Origin: Paracentrotus lividus
Lineage: Eukaryota; Echinodermata; Echinoidea; Camarodonta; Echinidae
NCBI GenBank assembly: GCA_940671915.1
Contig: CALNVZ010003433.1
Coordinates: 48,572,670 to 48,636,669 of the forward strand
Direction of reading: 5' to 3'
Length of the DNA: 64,000 bases
Shown: one piece after another, positions 1 to 13,500 of the stretch
Layout of the letters: each line of letters opens with the position of its first letter
Position numbering within the stretch: position 1 is the first letter of the stretch
The notes under the pieces: model-generated
Databases searched by the model: none
What the model saw: only the letters and a program-made list of their open reading frames with translations
What the model was told of the DNA's origin: nothing
Position numbers and translations under genes: made by a program

Positions 1-420
1 GCAAGAACTCCATCAAAACCAATTGTAGCTTCGAAGACGATCTGCATGTATTAGTGAAGAAATAAGAATAGTGGCTACTTAGAAAACAAATGTTATATCA
101 ACCTGAGCAAGAACTCTATCAAAATCAATTGTGGCTTCAAAGATGATCTGCATGTATTACTGAAGAAATAAGAATAGTGGCTACTTAGAAAACAAACGTT
201 ATATCAACCTGAGCAAGAACTCTATCAAAACCAATTGTAGCTTCAAAGATGATCTATGAGTGAAGAAAATAGAAAGAGTGGCTAATTAGTGTAATAACTT
301 TTAAGCAAGAACTCTATCATAACCAATTGTAGGTTCAAAGACGATTATGAGTGAAGAAAATAGGAATAATAGCTACTTCATCAAAGAAATAATATCTTTT
401 TGTTTATTAAGCAGCTTATC
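1..420. repeat. Degenerate tandem repeat, about 106-bp unit
   Basis: GCAAGAACTCTATCAAAACC recurs at about 1, 107, 213 and 305. The first spacings are 106 bases and the last unit is shortened. It lies in intron downstream of the last visible exon. Confidence 0.85.
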
Positions 421-597
421 TGAAGTTAGTGGCACAAAATGACTTGGTCTTTTACTTTAATAAGTGATCAAAAGCGATTGTGGATTTAAAGACGTTCACA
501 TAGGAAGATTTGATTAATTTCATGCTATTTATCAGGAGGCTTATTGGTACATGTATGTGTTATGAAAGATCTCTGGTACTGATGTCACTCTTTAGGT

Positions 598-889
598 AAT
601 AATAATAATAATAATAATAATGTGATTTGTATTGCGCACGTATCCACTCTGCAGAGTGCTCAAGGCGCATTATCATATTATTACCCGGCTTAGCTAGGCT
701 ACCCCGAAAAGCGTTCACAGCATTCAAGAAATTTCTTCCTACCGGTACCCATTCACCTCACTTGGGTCAAGTACGGCAAATTTGCAGGTTGACACCTTGC
801 CGAAGGATGTTAGTGGTATGGACGGGATTCGAACCGCGTACCTTGTGATCGTAAGTCCTCCGACTTATCCACTCGACCACACCACTCCC
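598..889 (-). repeat. tRNA-derived SINE with (AAT)n tail
   Basis: On the minus strand it starts GTGGTGTGGTCGAGTGG (A-box-like), carries the B box GGTTCGAATCC near 830, has a unique body and ends in an ATT microsatellite at 598-621. The tRNA-like head resembles a Ser/Leu-type tRNA. It is a retroposon, not a functional tRNA gene. Confidence 0.85.
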
Positions 890-933
890 ACCATCTAACT
901 CTAACTATCACATACCTTAATGAATATTTAGAC

Positions 934-1056
934 CATGCCTATTCATCCATTGCTCCACGCCTTTGGAACTCCCTCCCCCCTCCACTCCGTGAAATTGACA
1001 ACATCGAGCACTTCAAATCAATGCCTCACTCACTTATTTTAGCAGATGTGTACTAA
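934..1056 (+). repeat. 3' end of a CR1/L2-like LINE
   Basis: The frame reads SIAPRLWNSLPPPLREI followed by IEHFKSMPHSL and a stop. The APRLWNSLPP motif marks the extreme C-terminus of L2/CR1-type reverse transcriptases. Only the last 40 or so codons remain. Confidence 0.75.
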
Positions 1057-1259
1057 TTGACTTAATTAAATGAGCCTGAGCTTTTGAATGTTTTCAACAG
1101 AAATATGGTGGAAAATCATCATTTCAATATCATACGTGTACTAATAGGGATCGTGTGGTGTCTTCCATTTAGTATAATAATTTATCTCAGTATGCTAGAA
1201 TTTTCAAGTACCAGGAAATACCAGGTTTTTGTTGTTATTGGGTTAAAATCTATACATAC

Positions 1260-1516
1260 CGTGTAATCTAGACTACTGGAGAATGATGTTTCATACACGA
1301 TCCACATACTCATGGCAGCACTGTCGTCAATCTTCATGATCTGATTGATTGGTGAATCTCCTACAGTCACAGTGGCTGTCATTTGAGGCGGATCATCACC
1401 CTTGGAAAACACCCATAGCTGAAGGCACCGTTGGAAGGTGCTGGTGTATACTGGTGAGATTAGACGCACCTTTGACTTGTAATCATTGGCAATGCTGTCG
1501 ACGTAAATGAAATGTC
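1260..1516 (-). CDS. MAM14 exon b (last exon in view)
   Basis: 257 nt, phase 1 to 0. It encodes [20 protein letters not shown] and [13 protein letters not shown], then [18 protein letters not shown]. Donor GTATGT. The C-terminal MAM14 exon is not found in 1-1259, so it lies outside the window. Confidence 0.88.
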
Positions 1517-4500
1517 CTGTGGAGATTACAATAATAACAAAATTATTTACAAGACAACCTTCCCAGCACAATGCTTATTATTACTGATTCGGGGCAGGAG
1601 TTGCATGCATGCATCCTGTCATAAGCTTGTGGAAATGCCCAAAATTCAGCAGTTGTTTCCGATTTGAGGGATTTCAAGATGCATGTAAAGAAGTCAGGTA
1701 TGTCTCATTTTCCACTCTTTCTTGTCCATTATAGTTATTTTCAGTAGGGAATATACAGAAAGGATAATGCTTGTGATCATTTAGAGTGTATTAAAAAAAA
1801 ATGAAAATTGATGTTTAAAAATTCCTTTCATCAAGACCCTAACAGAAAATCAATGTGAAAAAAAAATTGTTGGCATAGTTTATTTTTCATTTACAACCCA
1901 AATGCATGATTTCCATAACAATCTGAAGGAAATTAAGTGCAAGCAAAACCCCTTTTTGTAAAGAATTCTTCATATAATCATTTAGGTTACAATGAATCAA
2001 CTCAGGGTGACTTGCCAATGTTTGTTCCATAGGTATGATCTGTGGAAGGTCCATAGGTTAAGTCCAATGCAGAGAAGTCATCTGGTTGCACATTCCAATC
2101 TCCCCCGTCAGAATAATCTTGATCAAATCCACACAAATCACCATGCTCAAAATCGCACTTCCCTGTAAAGGAAAGTAATAGAGGTAGGATAGATAAGACA
2201 ATATTTTAATAAACAATGAAGAGAAAGAGAGACAACAAAAGAGACAACAAAAAAAATGTAAAATTGTAAGCTTTAAACTTTTAAGCAACAAACAACAAAA
2301 ATGATTCACATCAAGTTGTGAAAATATAAAAGTGTAAGCTTTTACACTTTTTAACATTTGCTGAAAACATTCACAAATACATGTTGGTTATGTGAATCCA
2401 TTTTCATGTTTATTTTTGCACCCCTGCAGATGAGTCCAAACTGCTTTAAAATAATCACACTATTAATACATGTATTTCTACATCAATCAAAATTTACAAA
2501 CAATAAAAATTAATAATTACATCAAGTAGTGAAATAAAAATCACTGGCTTATTGATTTTACTAGCTTTTATTATTTCCAAAAACCATTCATTATCGAGTA
2601 ATGCTAATTACACTGTAGTGTTAACTTACTTTGCGAGGGGCAATTTCCACTGCTGAAGGTGATGTCATCAAGAGCTATGACTCCTCTTGTCCCGCTTCCT
2701 TTATAGGCTTGGAAATTAAGCTTAAAAGATGGAAGCACATGCACAACAAAAGACAACAAATATTAATTTCTTAGTAAATGCTCTGTTTGATTTATTTTTG
2801 AAAAAGTTTATCATTGATATATGGGTAGAAGTACCGTTCTCTACAGTTCACCATTTATGAAGTTGATAATCGAATACTTCAAAAATGAAATATGTTAGGA
2901 AACATGTTTATAGTCCAATACTTAAATAATAATTAAAGAAAACACAAAAGCAGGAAACTTTGTTTTCCTCTCCAAAATTTTAGATGTCTGTCTGTCATCC
3001 TTTCTCATATAACACCAATATAATCCTTCAAATAGCACAATTACTTGACATGGCAAAATAAAACATACTGATATGCATGTAATACAATAAGGAGACTTTG
3101 GGTATTCAATAATCTTATGAAGGTGATACATGTACTTGCAACAATGAAGTTTACAAACAGACTCACTGTAAAGCTTCCCGTAAGAGAGACCTGTCCATAC
3201 TTCCAGTCTGGTCCTTGGTGCCCAATCCTGACCCACTCCATAACGTTTGTTGATGCATCCTTCCAGACCTCTAGCTTATTAACATCAGCACCATTCATAT
3301 GGTACCACCATGAAGCACAGATACCCTGAGGACCAGATGTCATGGAGTTTGAGATGAGTTGCGCATAATCATCACTGTTTCCCTCAGTGGTCCTGATGTA
3401 GATATACCATCCTGTAAGTTAAAAAGTAGTATGAGATGTAATTTGACTTCTACCAACCTTTAGATTTACTTGTAGTAGGGCTAGCTTTCAAAACAAAAAC
3501 AAAAAGCTGTCAATTATATCCTTTCAATATCACAAAAAGGGGCATGTCATAACATCATGTTTACACTTAAACTAACAATTGATCAAATTGCTTAAACAAT
3601 CAGCAATGTTGAAATTTTTCTAATGGAAATAAATTTCACAGAAATGACTCTATAATAATCATAGCACTGGTTTGTACCTAAGGTGTTTCCAAGAGTATGG
3701 TCCACATTTGGTCCTGTATTTGGGATTGGTGTGTCACCGGTGTCTAGATACCAAGTAAGAGTTCTCGTTGTTGGTTGAGTGAAGTCACAGAAACCATCCT
3801 CAAAAGTACAGATGGACAGCACAGGGGCTTTAGAGAGAATGGAAAAAAGGTTTTTGTCATGGCAATAATTCAATTCTTATATGCTGGAAAGGACAGGTCA
3901 TGTGTGAAAAGATCTTTATCGTCATTATCATTTTTATCATCATGATAATCATCAAGATTGCTGGCTGTTGTTTTCTGTGTAATGCGTGAATACTCAGGCC
4001 TGTATTCTGAACCAAAGAATGAGATTGCAGGAGTTGAAAGTTCGTACAATTCTATTGTTGCAATCCCTTTGTCTGAGGCTCATGCAAAAGGATAGCACAA
4101 TAGCACTGCACAAACTTCCGTCAAATACAAACTTAGTCTTTGGTTTATAATACGGGCCATTGTATTTATCATCATCATTTTTTCCTTGAAAATCATCACC
4201 TCTGTCATCATCATATCCACCATTACCTCTACTACCATCATCATAACCTTATTCATGTCTATCATTCACGTCCATCGGAAAAACATCCACCTGGCAATGA
4301 TGTACATCATGCATAACAACCATGTGTCGTTTGACAGCCAGCAGTACATCACACCAGGAGGCCTACCCAGACCGACCCGCCATGTACACCAATTTGCCTA
4401 GGATCCCATTCATGGACTGACTACAACAGGAGCTCCTTCTTCCCAAGAACAGTGAGAGCCTGGAAACAACCTGCCACTGGAAACAGTAATCTGCCCTACT

Positions 4501-7500
4501 TTGGCAAAAGGAAGCAAGTGACAAAAGTAACATTTCCTGTAAAAGAGCAAAATGTGTCCATCATTTACACTGATGTCAGTATAATCGCCTAATATCTTAT
4601 CTTAAATATTTCAAAGATGGATAAACTTTGAGACATGAAATTTGGAGAGTAAAAAGATGGCACCACATGAAATATGTAAACATTAAAAACTCAAACTTGA
4701 TTAGTATGTCACTTGCTTCCTTTTGCCAAAGTAGGGCAGTATAAATTAAATGTCCTCATCATTAACAGCCTTTTGTCAGAATCTGATGAAAGGCGGGAAC
4801 TAAAACTAATGTGGTAACTAAGATAGGATTGAAGGAGGTAGTGTATCAAGAAGATCATTATCATCAATGTATCATCAATGTATCATCATCATCATCTTTG
4901 CCACCACAACCACCATCGATCATCACCACTACCACCACCATCATCACCAACATTACCATAGCGTCTTCATCATTACCATCACCACCACCACCATCACCAT
5001 CATCACCATCATCATCATCATCACCACCTTCGTCATCATGTTCACCATCATCACCACCACCACCACCATCATCATTGTAGTCATCTTCATAATCATAAGT
5101 ACTGTTAAACTCACCTGCTGTTGGTCTCTGGGTAGTGTATGGAGCAGGAGTTGCAATATCTGAACAACCATTCATTTCAAGATCAAAGTCATCTACACCT
5201 ATATCACCTAGACCTGCTTTCTCGTGCATGGCCACTGCCTCCAGTTGGACCTAGATATTAAGGAAGACCCTTAACATTAATTTAGTATTTACCTGACATA
5301 GCCACAATTATAGTAGTACTGTTCTAGAATAATTTTCATTATTCACAATAAGCAATACTTTTCATAATACTATGAAAATAAAGAAAAATCCATTTTCATT
5401 TTGCTTCAAATATTAAAACATTTTCATTTTTTTTTTTAATTTCAAACTTACAAATATTACACTTTTATGTATTATTCATTATTGTAGTATTGTTATACAT
5501 CTCTACATATGATTTCCTTGAATGTATCATGTATTCAAATGAAACATGTTACCATTCATATTGCTTTGCCAATTTGCATACATGAATGGATACCAATTTA
5601 TTTGTTTAATCGTAATACAGCTTTCATGGTTCGTGCAATAATCCATTTTGGTACCAAAACAATGTTATCTTATCCACATCTTGTCTAAATTAGCATACTA
5701 ATTGGCTACATCTCTCCTCAGTAAATAATCAAAAACACATGTTTGATGTACTGCGTAAAACAAATGTTAAAGCTTACCCTAAATTCTTCATCACTGGTGA
5801 GATCAATCTTGGCATTGTGCCATACATAGCCGTGGTCTCCGCTCATCGACCAACGAGACTGCCTGGATTGACCAGATGTGTAGGTCAACCACACATTCAG
5901 TTCGCCAATATCTATTTGCAGAAAGGAAATACATTAAATATCATCACTTCATCTTTAATGAGGCTTAGAGTGCATACAACACATATTAATATTGGTCCAC
6001 AATAATTGAAATCTACCGTTCAAAATATTACATATGAAAAATCAAATATAAAGGAGCTAGTGATTGGCTTTTAAAGCCTTCTTAAAATATTGATAGACAT
6101 CAATCTTTTAAAGGACAAGAGGAGTTTCCATCTTTGTGGATGCTGGTACAGATAAAGTCCTGTCCCCAGCTTTGATATCAGACCTACATGTTCCAAGTCT
6201 CACCCTAGCGCCACATCTTATGCACAGCACTCATAATCTCATGCCTGAGAAACGATTCAAAAGGAGTGATATTTGCCTTTTTTGGGGACATGGAAACCCT
6301 AAAAAACTGTGGTCTAATTACATATTTGTGGCAATATTTGCACGTAGCAATTGCGACATTCACATGCAGATGATCGTTATTATGCAAGACAGCTACGTGC
6401 CACATGTGCGTGTGCTCCCTTTGTGCACATATAAATATTTTCTATGAACACCTGTCCCACCAGTATCCAAAAGGTTTCACTGCTTGCTGGTCTGTAAACT
6501 TGGAACCTTGATTAAAATGAATGGTATTGTTAGAAGATCTAAGATTAATGTTGATTTTTGTGTTTCCTTACCTTGTCCATACATCATGTACCAGAAGCTA
6601 AAGCAGGCAGAGGTAACAGGACTTACATGCTCGCTGTTTAACATGGCTGTTTCACCAATATTCAACCCTGATTGGGAACCGTCAAAGTAGAGATAGAAGC
6701 CTGCAGTAATATAAAAATTAAACTAAAATTAAACTAGAAATTAGAAATTAGAAATGATTTGGTTGAGATAATTGTGATCTGGGCCCTGTTGCACAAAGAG
6801 TTGCTATTATAGTAACTTTTGCCACAATGGTAACTAACATGGTAACATTGCTCAACAGCCAATCAAAACACAGTATTTCATGAAAGCTACCATTGATGGC
6901 AAAGTTACACAAAATATCCCTTTATGCAACAGAGCCCTGATAGATCAAAATCACAAAAAAGTCACCTAAAATTACTCCAAATCACACAGTTAAAAAATAC
7001 ATTTCTTTGTAAAAGATACCAATGATTGCTTTGTTTTGGTGGGCTATCTAGGACAAGTTCTTTATAGATACTGCATGAGATTACAAGAGGAAAGATCTTT
7101 GGAGTGCACTCACCATCAGCAGTGCCAAAAGTATGGTCCACCTTTGGTCCTGTCGTACCATGGCCTGTATCACCTGCATTCCTCAGCCAGTCCCACTGAT
7201 CCTGGACAAGCTCTTGAGACCAGCCGCACATATCATCTTGGAAATCACAAAAGCCTGTATGGATAGGGGGGGGGGGGGATTTCCAAATACTAATTTAAGA
7301 AACTGTCATGTCAGGACCCACTTTAATTGTAAGGGATAGTTTTGTACTTATCATTCCCAAGCAGTGTTTAATTAGTTTCACTACCAAATATTGTGATGAA
7401 TCGAACATCTACTTTTCGGGATTGAGTCCCATTTTGCAAGCCAAAGTTAAACCACAAATTTAAGCTAGGCTTAAAGTCAAGCGGCTTTTGAGAATAGGGA

Positions 7501-10500
7501 CCTATATCTAGTGCCCTTAGTCAGAACAGGTTGTGCACCTCTCTTCATTTGGTCTTTTTTCATTACTAAAAAAAAAACACAGCCATTGTTTGAAAATGAT
7601 CGTAATCTTTTTCTCACAGTTGGTTCTTTTAACGGCAGTTTTAATTTCCTTGTTCGAATTAAAAAAAAATAAAATGTTGTTTTTGAAAGTGGAGTAAACA
7701 TGCCATTGTGCATTCCTTTTGTCTGATGTATTGGACAATAGGAGCACACAACAGCAGCTCACTAACTTCAACTCATACAAACTTGGTCTTCAGTTTAGAA
7801 TACAGGCCAATGAGTGACAGTTTAAAATACAAGTGTGAATGTCTTAACTTGTAATATATTGTGGAAGAATTTTGAAATAATTAAAATATGAGACAATATT
7901 TGAAAACGATACCGAATGGTTGGAGACAAATGAATAAAATCCTTGTCAATATTGAATGGTATTGAACAATATTGAGTGATCGGTAACTAAAAATGCGACA
8001 AAAAACCATCTGAATTATTCTCGCATATCACAAACTCGAAGATTACAACCTATCTAAAGGGCTTTGTTCATTTTTTTTTTTACTATTTCAGTTTGTGATC
8101 ATTATATACAGGTATCCATATACATATTTAATTTTGATTTGCATTTTTAAAAATAATGTACAAATTTACGATAGCTCATGCCTTTGAGATATATCTATGA
8201 CGGAATATAGAACCACGATTTCCCTAACCCACTGCACTTTAGCCTAACACTGCAGACAGAAAAATGATTTGTTATTTCTGGTCACTTAAATATTTTCACT
8301 GTTTGTGAACCATTTGATAATACGTTGGAAACAAACTTTTCAGGGTTCCATTTTTACATGAAACAACACACACGGAGAGATGGTAGGGACTCCACAGCTA
8401 AGATATTTTAAGGTTCACACAATAAAAAAAAGAAGAAGATATTTTAAGGTTCCGCAAAGTTACCAACTTTCTTATGACCTCACCTTGACGTAAACAGGCT
8501 CCCCTGATGATCTCAACATCATCAATTGCGATGTCTCCCTGGACTCCATCACCTCTTGTAGCTTCAATGACAGCCTTATAGCGATGAGAGGAGGAGATAC
8601 TCACCTGGCCAAACCTCCAAGAGTCACTGGATGGCCCTTGAGGTTTGTAAATACAAAATAAGAAGGATCGCATACAGATATAAAATGGTGTTTGCATAAA
8701 TAAGGAGTATCATTAATAGGAATACATTAAGGCTTTGCGGTTCATATAATAAAGTAAAAGGTAAGGTTCATACACTTTTTTGGAAGTTAAATTCCATGAC
8801 TTTCCATGACCTTTCAATAAAGAATTCCATGACTTTTCCATGACCTTTCAACAACTTTTCAAAGAATTTTGCACCGAGATGTCTGAGAACCAGAACTTGC
8901 CTAGGACACACAACGCTCTGGGATTCTCAATGCTCTTGGCTACATAAATTGAATATTGACAAATTTTGATATTCCATGATTTTCCATGACTTTTCAATGG
9001 AAAAATAGATTTTCCATGACTTTCAAGGCCTGAAACACAAGATAGCAAAATTCCATAACTTTCCAGGTTTTCCACGACCCATATGAACCCTGAAAGGGAC
9101 ATTGTAAACATATAAGGATGGTATTTACATAAATGGGGAGTCCTGTATATTTAACAAGAAAGAAGATCATGCACAAAAATAAGGATTCTAAGGTTCATAT
9201 AACACTAAAAGGAATTACATAAATGACAAAGTATCCTCATAAGCAAAGAGTAACTTTGACATGAATGAGGAGGAGGACCATAAAAACAAATTATAAAAAT
9301 GGCAATCCTGTGGCCAATAGTAAACAGAAGTTTTTCAGGGGAATTTTAGATAATCTGATAATTCTATATGTAAAACTAGACCTTACTGAAACTCAATGCA
9401 GCATATAATAAGAGCAGCAATTAAAGAGGTAAGCACTGGAGACTTTCACACCAACTTACCAGACCTCACAAACAAGGGATCACTATTGCCTTGTGTTACT
9501 TGGTCTTCTGTATACACTGTAAGCTGCCCAAGATCACTGCCATACATATGATACCAGAATTTGAGGCATTCCATATCTGTATCTAAATAGATGGGACTAA
9601 AGAGCCTTGCTTTAGAACCAGAAGAGGCATCAGACGCCCTGACGTATGCATAATAACCTGAAAGCATGAAAGTTTAAATTCAATTATTCATTGACAACCT
9701 CCTGTTGGCGATTATTTTTCTACATTCTTATAGTCGTTAACCATTAACACTCTATATTTTATGTCCAAGGTGCAAAATATTAGAAACATTAATTTAATAG
9801 CATTTAGAGCTAGCTGTTAAAAGTGAATTCCTCTTGGACAAACTTGTTTATAAGAATAATTCAGAAAGTACAGCAAAGTTTGTTTTGATAGGAGGGTATG
9901 TAGATATACTGTAAGTTACATTTACTAGAGCATGAACAAAAAAAAAATGTTCTACCAGAAGATAAAAGAGGTTTCATAGGAGAGAGTTGTTTTTATGTGT
10001 ATCATCAGAATAAAAAGCTTTGCCAATAGGAGATTTTCATGTCATCAATGACGACAGCGTTAAACGTATCAAATAGTCATACATGAACCCGCCTCATGAC
10101 TACTACTAGGTCAAGAAGACATTGCCTGAATTCCTAGCCACTGCCTTCTCGGTCCACGAACACATCCTTTCGAGGTCAGCGTATCCAGCATGACAGTGCA
10201 GAGTTCCTCAACAATTCCAAAGCCTGTATCTCTCTTTAGCATCTTAATAAAATTGTTTTGATTTCTAACATGCTTTCCCCTTCTTCTGACACATGACATG
10301 GCTCCCAGAAGATGAATTAGTTGGCAGACAATTCTGGATGTTAAACATTTTGCCCCGCCTCATTATTCAGTCAATATCTTATACAAAAAAAATTCATTGG
10401 TTTGTTTCTCTGATTCTTCTGTCTTTTTAAAACTCAATCTGTTAGTAAAATTTTAATGTTTTAAAGTTTTTAAGTTTTAAATGTTGACCTACCTAGAGCA

Positions 10501-13500
10501 CTTCCAGTTGAGTGATCATAGCTTGGTCCAGTGTTAGCAGTGGGTGTTGATCCAGCATTCCTCAACCATTTCCAGTCATTGTTCTCATCTTGAGTCCACA
10601 AGCAGAAATCAACCTCAAAGTCACACTCAACTACAAAAGAAAATTAAGAGGGAAGTGTGTTCTTATCATGGGTACTGATTCAATGCCACATTGCTACTAT
10701 AAACTTTCTCTGCTAGATTAATGCAGGGAAGTCACTTTCTACGGTTTTTTTTTTTTTTTTTTTTTGGTATGGGCATGTACTCTATACAAAAAATATTATT
10801 GTGGGAAACTGAATACCTGATAATCAAAGACAAAGAGAGAAAAAAGATCTTTGCAGAATATTACAGATTATATTTCACTAGCAGATAGGTACCAAATCTC
10901 AAGCTGCCATTACGTACCCGTAATTTGTCGTATGTTACACAATTTCTATAGTTATTATTCTGACTTATTGTTCTTCCATATTAGAATTGTATTATATTTC
11001 ATAGTTCGTATAACGTGGTGAAACACATTTATATCATATTCTTTGAAAATGCACTATATTTAAGCTTTCATCATGAATTTTTGGTTCCATGACAATTGCT
11101 CCGCTGCAAATTCCTTACACCAATGGAATGGCCAACTTCAACCCTGGACTTAGCATACACCCTACCCTAAACCTAACATAAAACCCTACTGCAACCCTAA
11201 CCCTAACTACCCTAAAAACCTGGGGGGTGTTTCACAAAGAGTTAAGTAGACTTAAAGTCGCACGTAACTTCTATGCGCATCCTGTTTTAGAACGCGCAAT
11301 CTAATTGATAGACTTCTCAATGGCGCGCAGACCCTGGGCATGTTCTGACCAATAAGGTGATGCGTAATAAACCACACGCAGCTAGGCATTTAAGTACGAT
11401 TTTTAAGTCTACTTAACTCTTTGTGAAACACCCCCCTGGAGCAATTGTCTCAGGAGCAAATGTTGTGTCAGTGAATATTTAAACTCACCTTGTGGAGGGC
11501 AGACTCCATCATAGAGGGAGATATCATCGAGGGCAATATCACCATGATCACTTTCTCCTACAACACCCTCATATATAATCTGCATTAAAACAACAAATGA
11601 TAGGCAAGTATTAACACAGGAAGATTAAAACATTCCTAGTCTAGTATTTGGCTATTATAACTAATAAAATTGGGTTATAAATGTTGATGCTTAAGTATAT
11701 AAGTAAAGACATATGACACCAGTTTAACAGGTTGCATACCAACATTGCATATACATGTACATGTACTACATGTGGGCTATGTTTTCCCCATACAGGAACT
11801 GAGAATGAGTCTAATGATTAGACATCAGAATAATATACTGATTTGTTGCTACTTAAATAGATCTTATTCTTTGATGGATTAACAACGAAGAGGGAAAGGC
11901 TAATGCCCAATAAAAACATTACATGATTATTTACTTGACAATATTACCAAAAACAAAAATGACAGACTTGTGGAAACAATGTTTGAAATTTCTAAGATTA
12001 TGTTAAAACATGTTTTAAACTCCATCTTGACTTTGCTTTTATTGAATTGAATTGCACCAAAGATTGAATGCAAAAACATATGTCATTTCTTGATGGAGTC
12101 TTGTTTTTTAAATTATTAGCATAACTTACTGCCCAGTTTTCATCTGAAGTAATCTCTTTCTCCCCTTTGATCCATTCATTTCCTTGAGACCCATACTTGC
12201 TGAAGATGATGTCATCCTGTGTCATCTGGGGCCGAGAACGTCTCAGGTAAACATTAAACCTTGAAGCAAAAGTTATGTTATACAATAGTAATTTTTAAAA
12301 AAGACCATGGCCGGTATTCTCGAAGGGTAACTAAAGTTAGTAGGCCTACTAAATATGTATTTTGTAGGCCTTGCTATTGTTTCGAACAATAGGGTGACGT
12401 TATTTAGTAGGCCTACTAACTTAAGTCACCCTTCGAGAATACCTGCCAATGTCAATTAAATTTACACGACCATTAATATTTAATTCAGGAAAGGACAGGA
12501 GAAGCCCAGAAAGCAAATACTTGTAATTGACATACATGTACCTTGTATAATGCAAAACATGTATGTTAAAACAAAGACTTTCCAATTCATTTATATTAGA
12601 TTCTCATAAGTCCCTTAGTAATGCCGTCATCTAATCAAATCAATTCAATTCAATTTATTTATTTTCACATTTGCATAAAAGGACAAATACATACAATACA
12701 ATATTAAAAATAGGCATGAAATTACACATAGCAATATAGAGAATACAAACATGATCAATACAAATGTGTGGGATTTACAAAGGCCAAAGGCCTGTCAAAG
12801 GCAAATCCCTGAAAGTTTTAAAACGACAATAAAAAAAGAACTAACCTAGAAAAAATACACAAAAACAAAACAAAAACAAACGGCTTTAAGACACAATTCA
12901 TGAGTTTATGAGACTATTTTTGTATTTAAATATGATGCGATTCTTATCAAATTTGGCTTAGTTAACCCTCTTTGTAGCCATATGGCTACATAATTTTCAC
13001 TTACCTTTTCTAAGAATAGCATAAAGAGGGTTAAACTTTAGCTCTGTAATATTAACATCTTAAGAGGATAGTGTTTATGTATGTTTGGGTGGGAAGAAAA
13101 TTTCAAATTTTGCTGATGCATCACTCATTTCCCTTTGACAATGGTAGCAGTATTATCATTACCTATTGATATGGACGCCAAACATGTGATACCAGAATAC
13201 AAGGCACTTAGTAGCACCAGTACCAGTTGGATTCTGGGTAGGGCTGGCAAGCTGGGCCTTGTCCCCCGGATTCTGTTGTCGGGCATCGATGTACACGTAA
13301 TAACCCCACATGGTGCCTTTTGTGTGGTCAAACTCTGGACCGGAGCTATAGGTGGGTGTAAACCAAAATGTTCTAATCCATTCAAATTGATCACTGGTGA
13401 GTTGGGAATAGGAACACATGTCATCTTCAAATGTGCAGTCCATTGCTGAAAAGTAAAGACAGATGATTTAAAAAACAAGAAAAAATTCATTCATGACGTA

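Noticed and set aside
780-889. tRNA gene on the minus strand
   Set aside because: A and B boxes exist, but the acceptor stem does not close and the sequence continues into a SINE body and (AAT)n tail.
4811-5235. Frames with poly-Ser/Pro or Asp/Gly runs
   Set aside because: They come from the CAT/CAC microsatellite. Only the 5115-5250 part is a real exon, ending at a GTGAGT donor before the repeat.
11150-11215. CCCTAA-like interstitial telomere repeat
   Set aside because: Only two or three clean hexamers among degenerate words; better explained as the interior of the inverted-repeat element.
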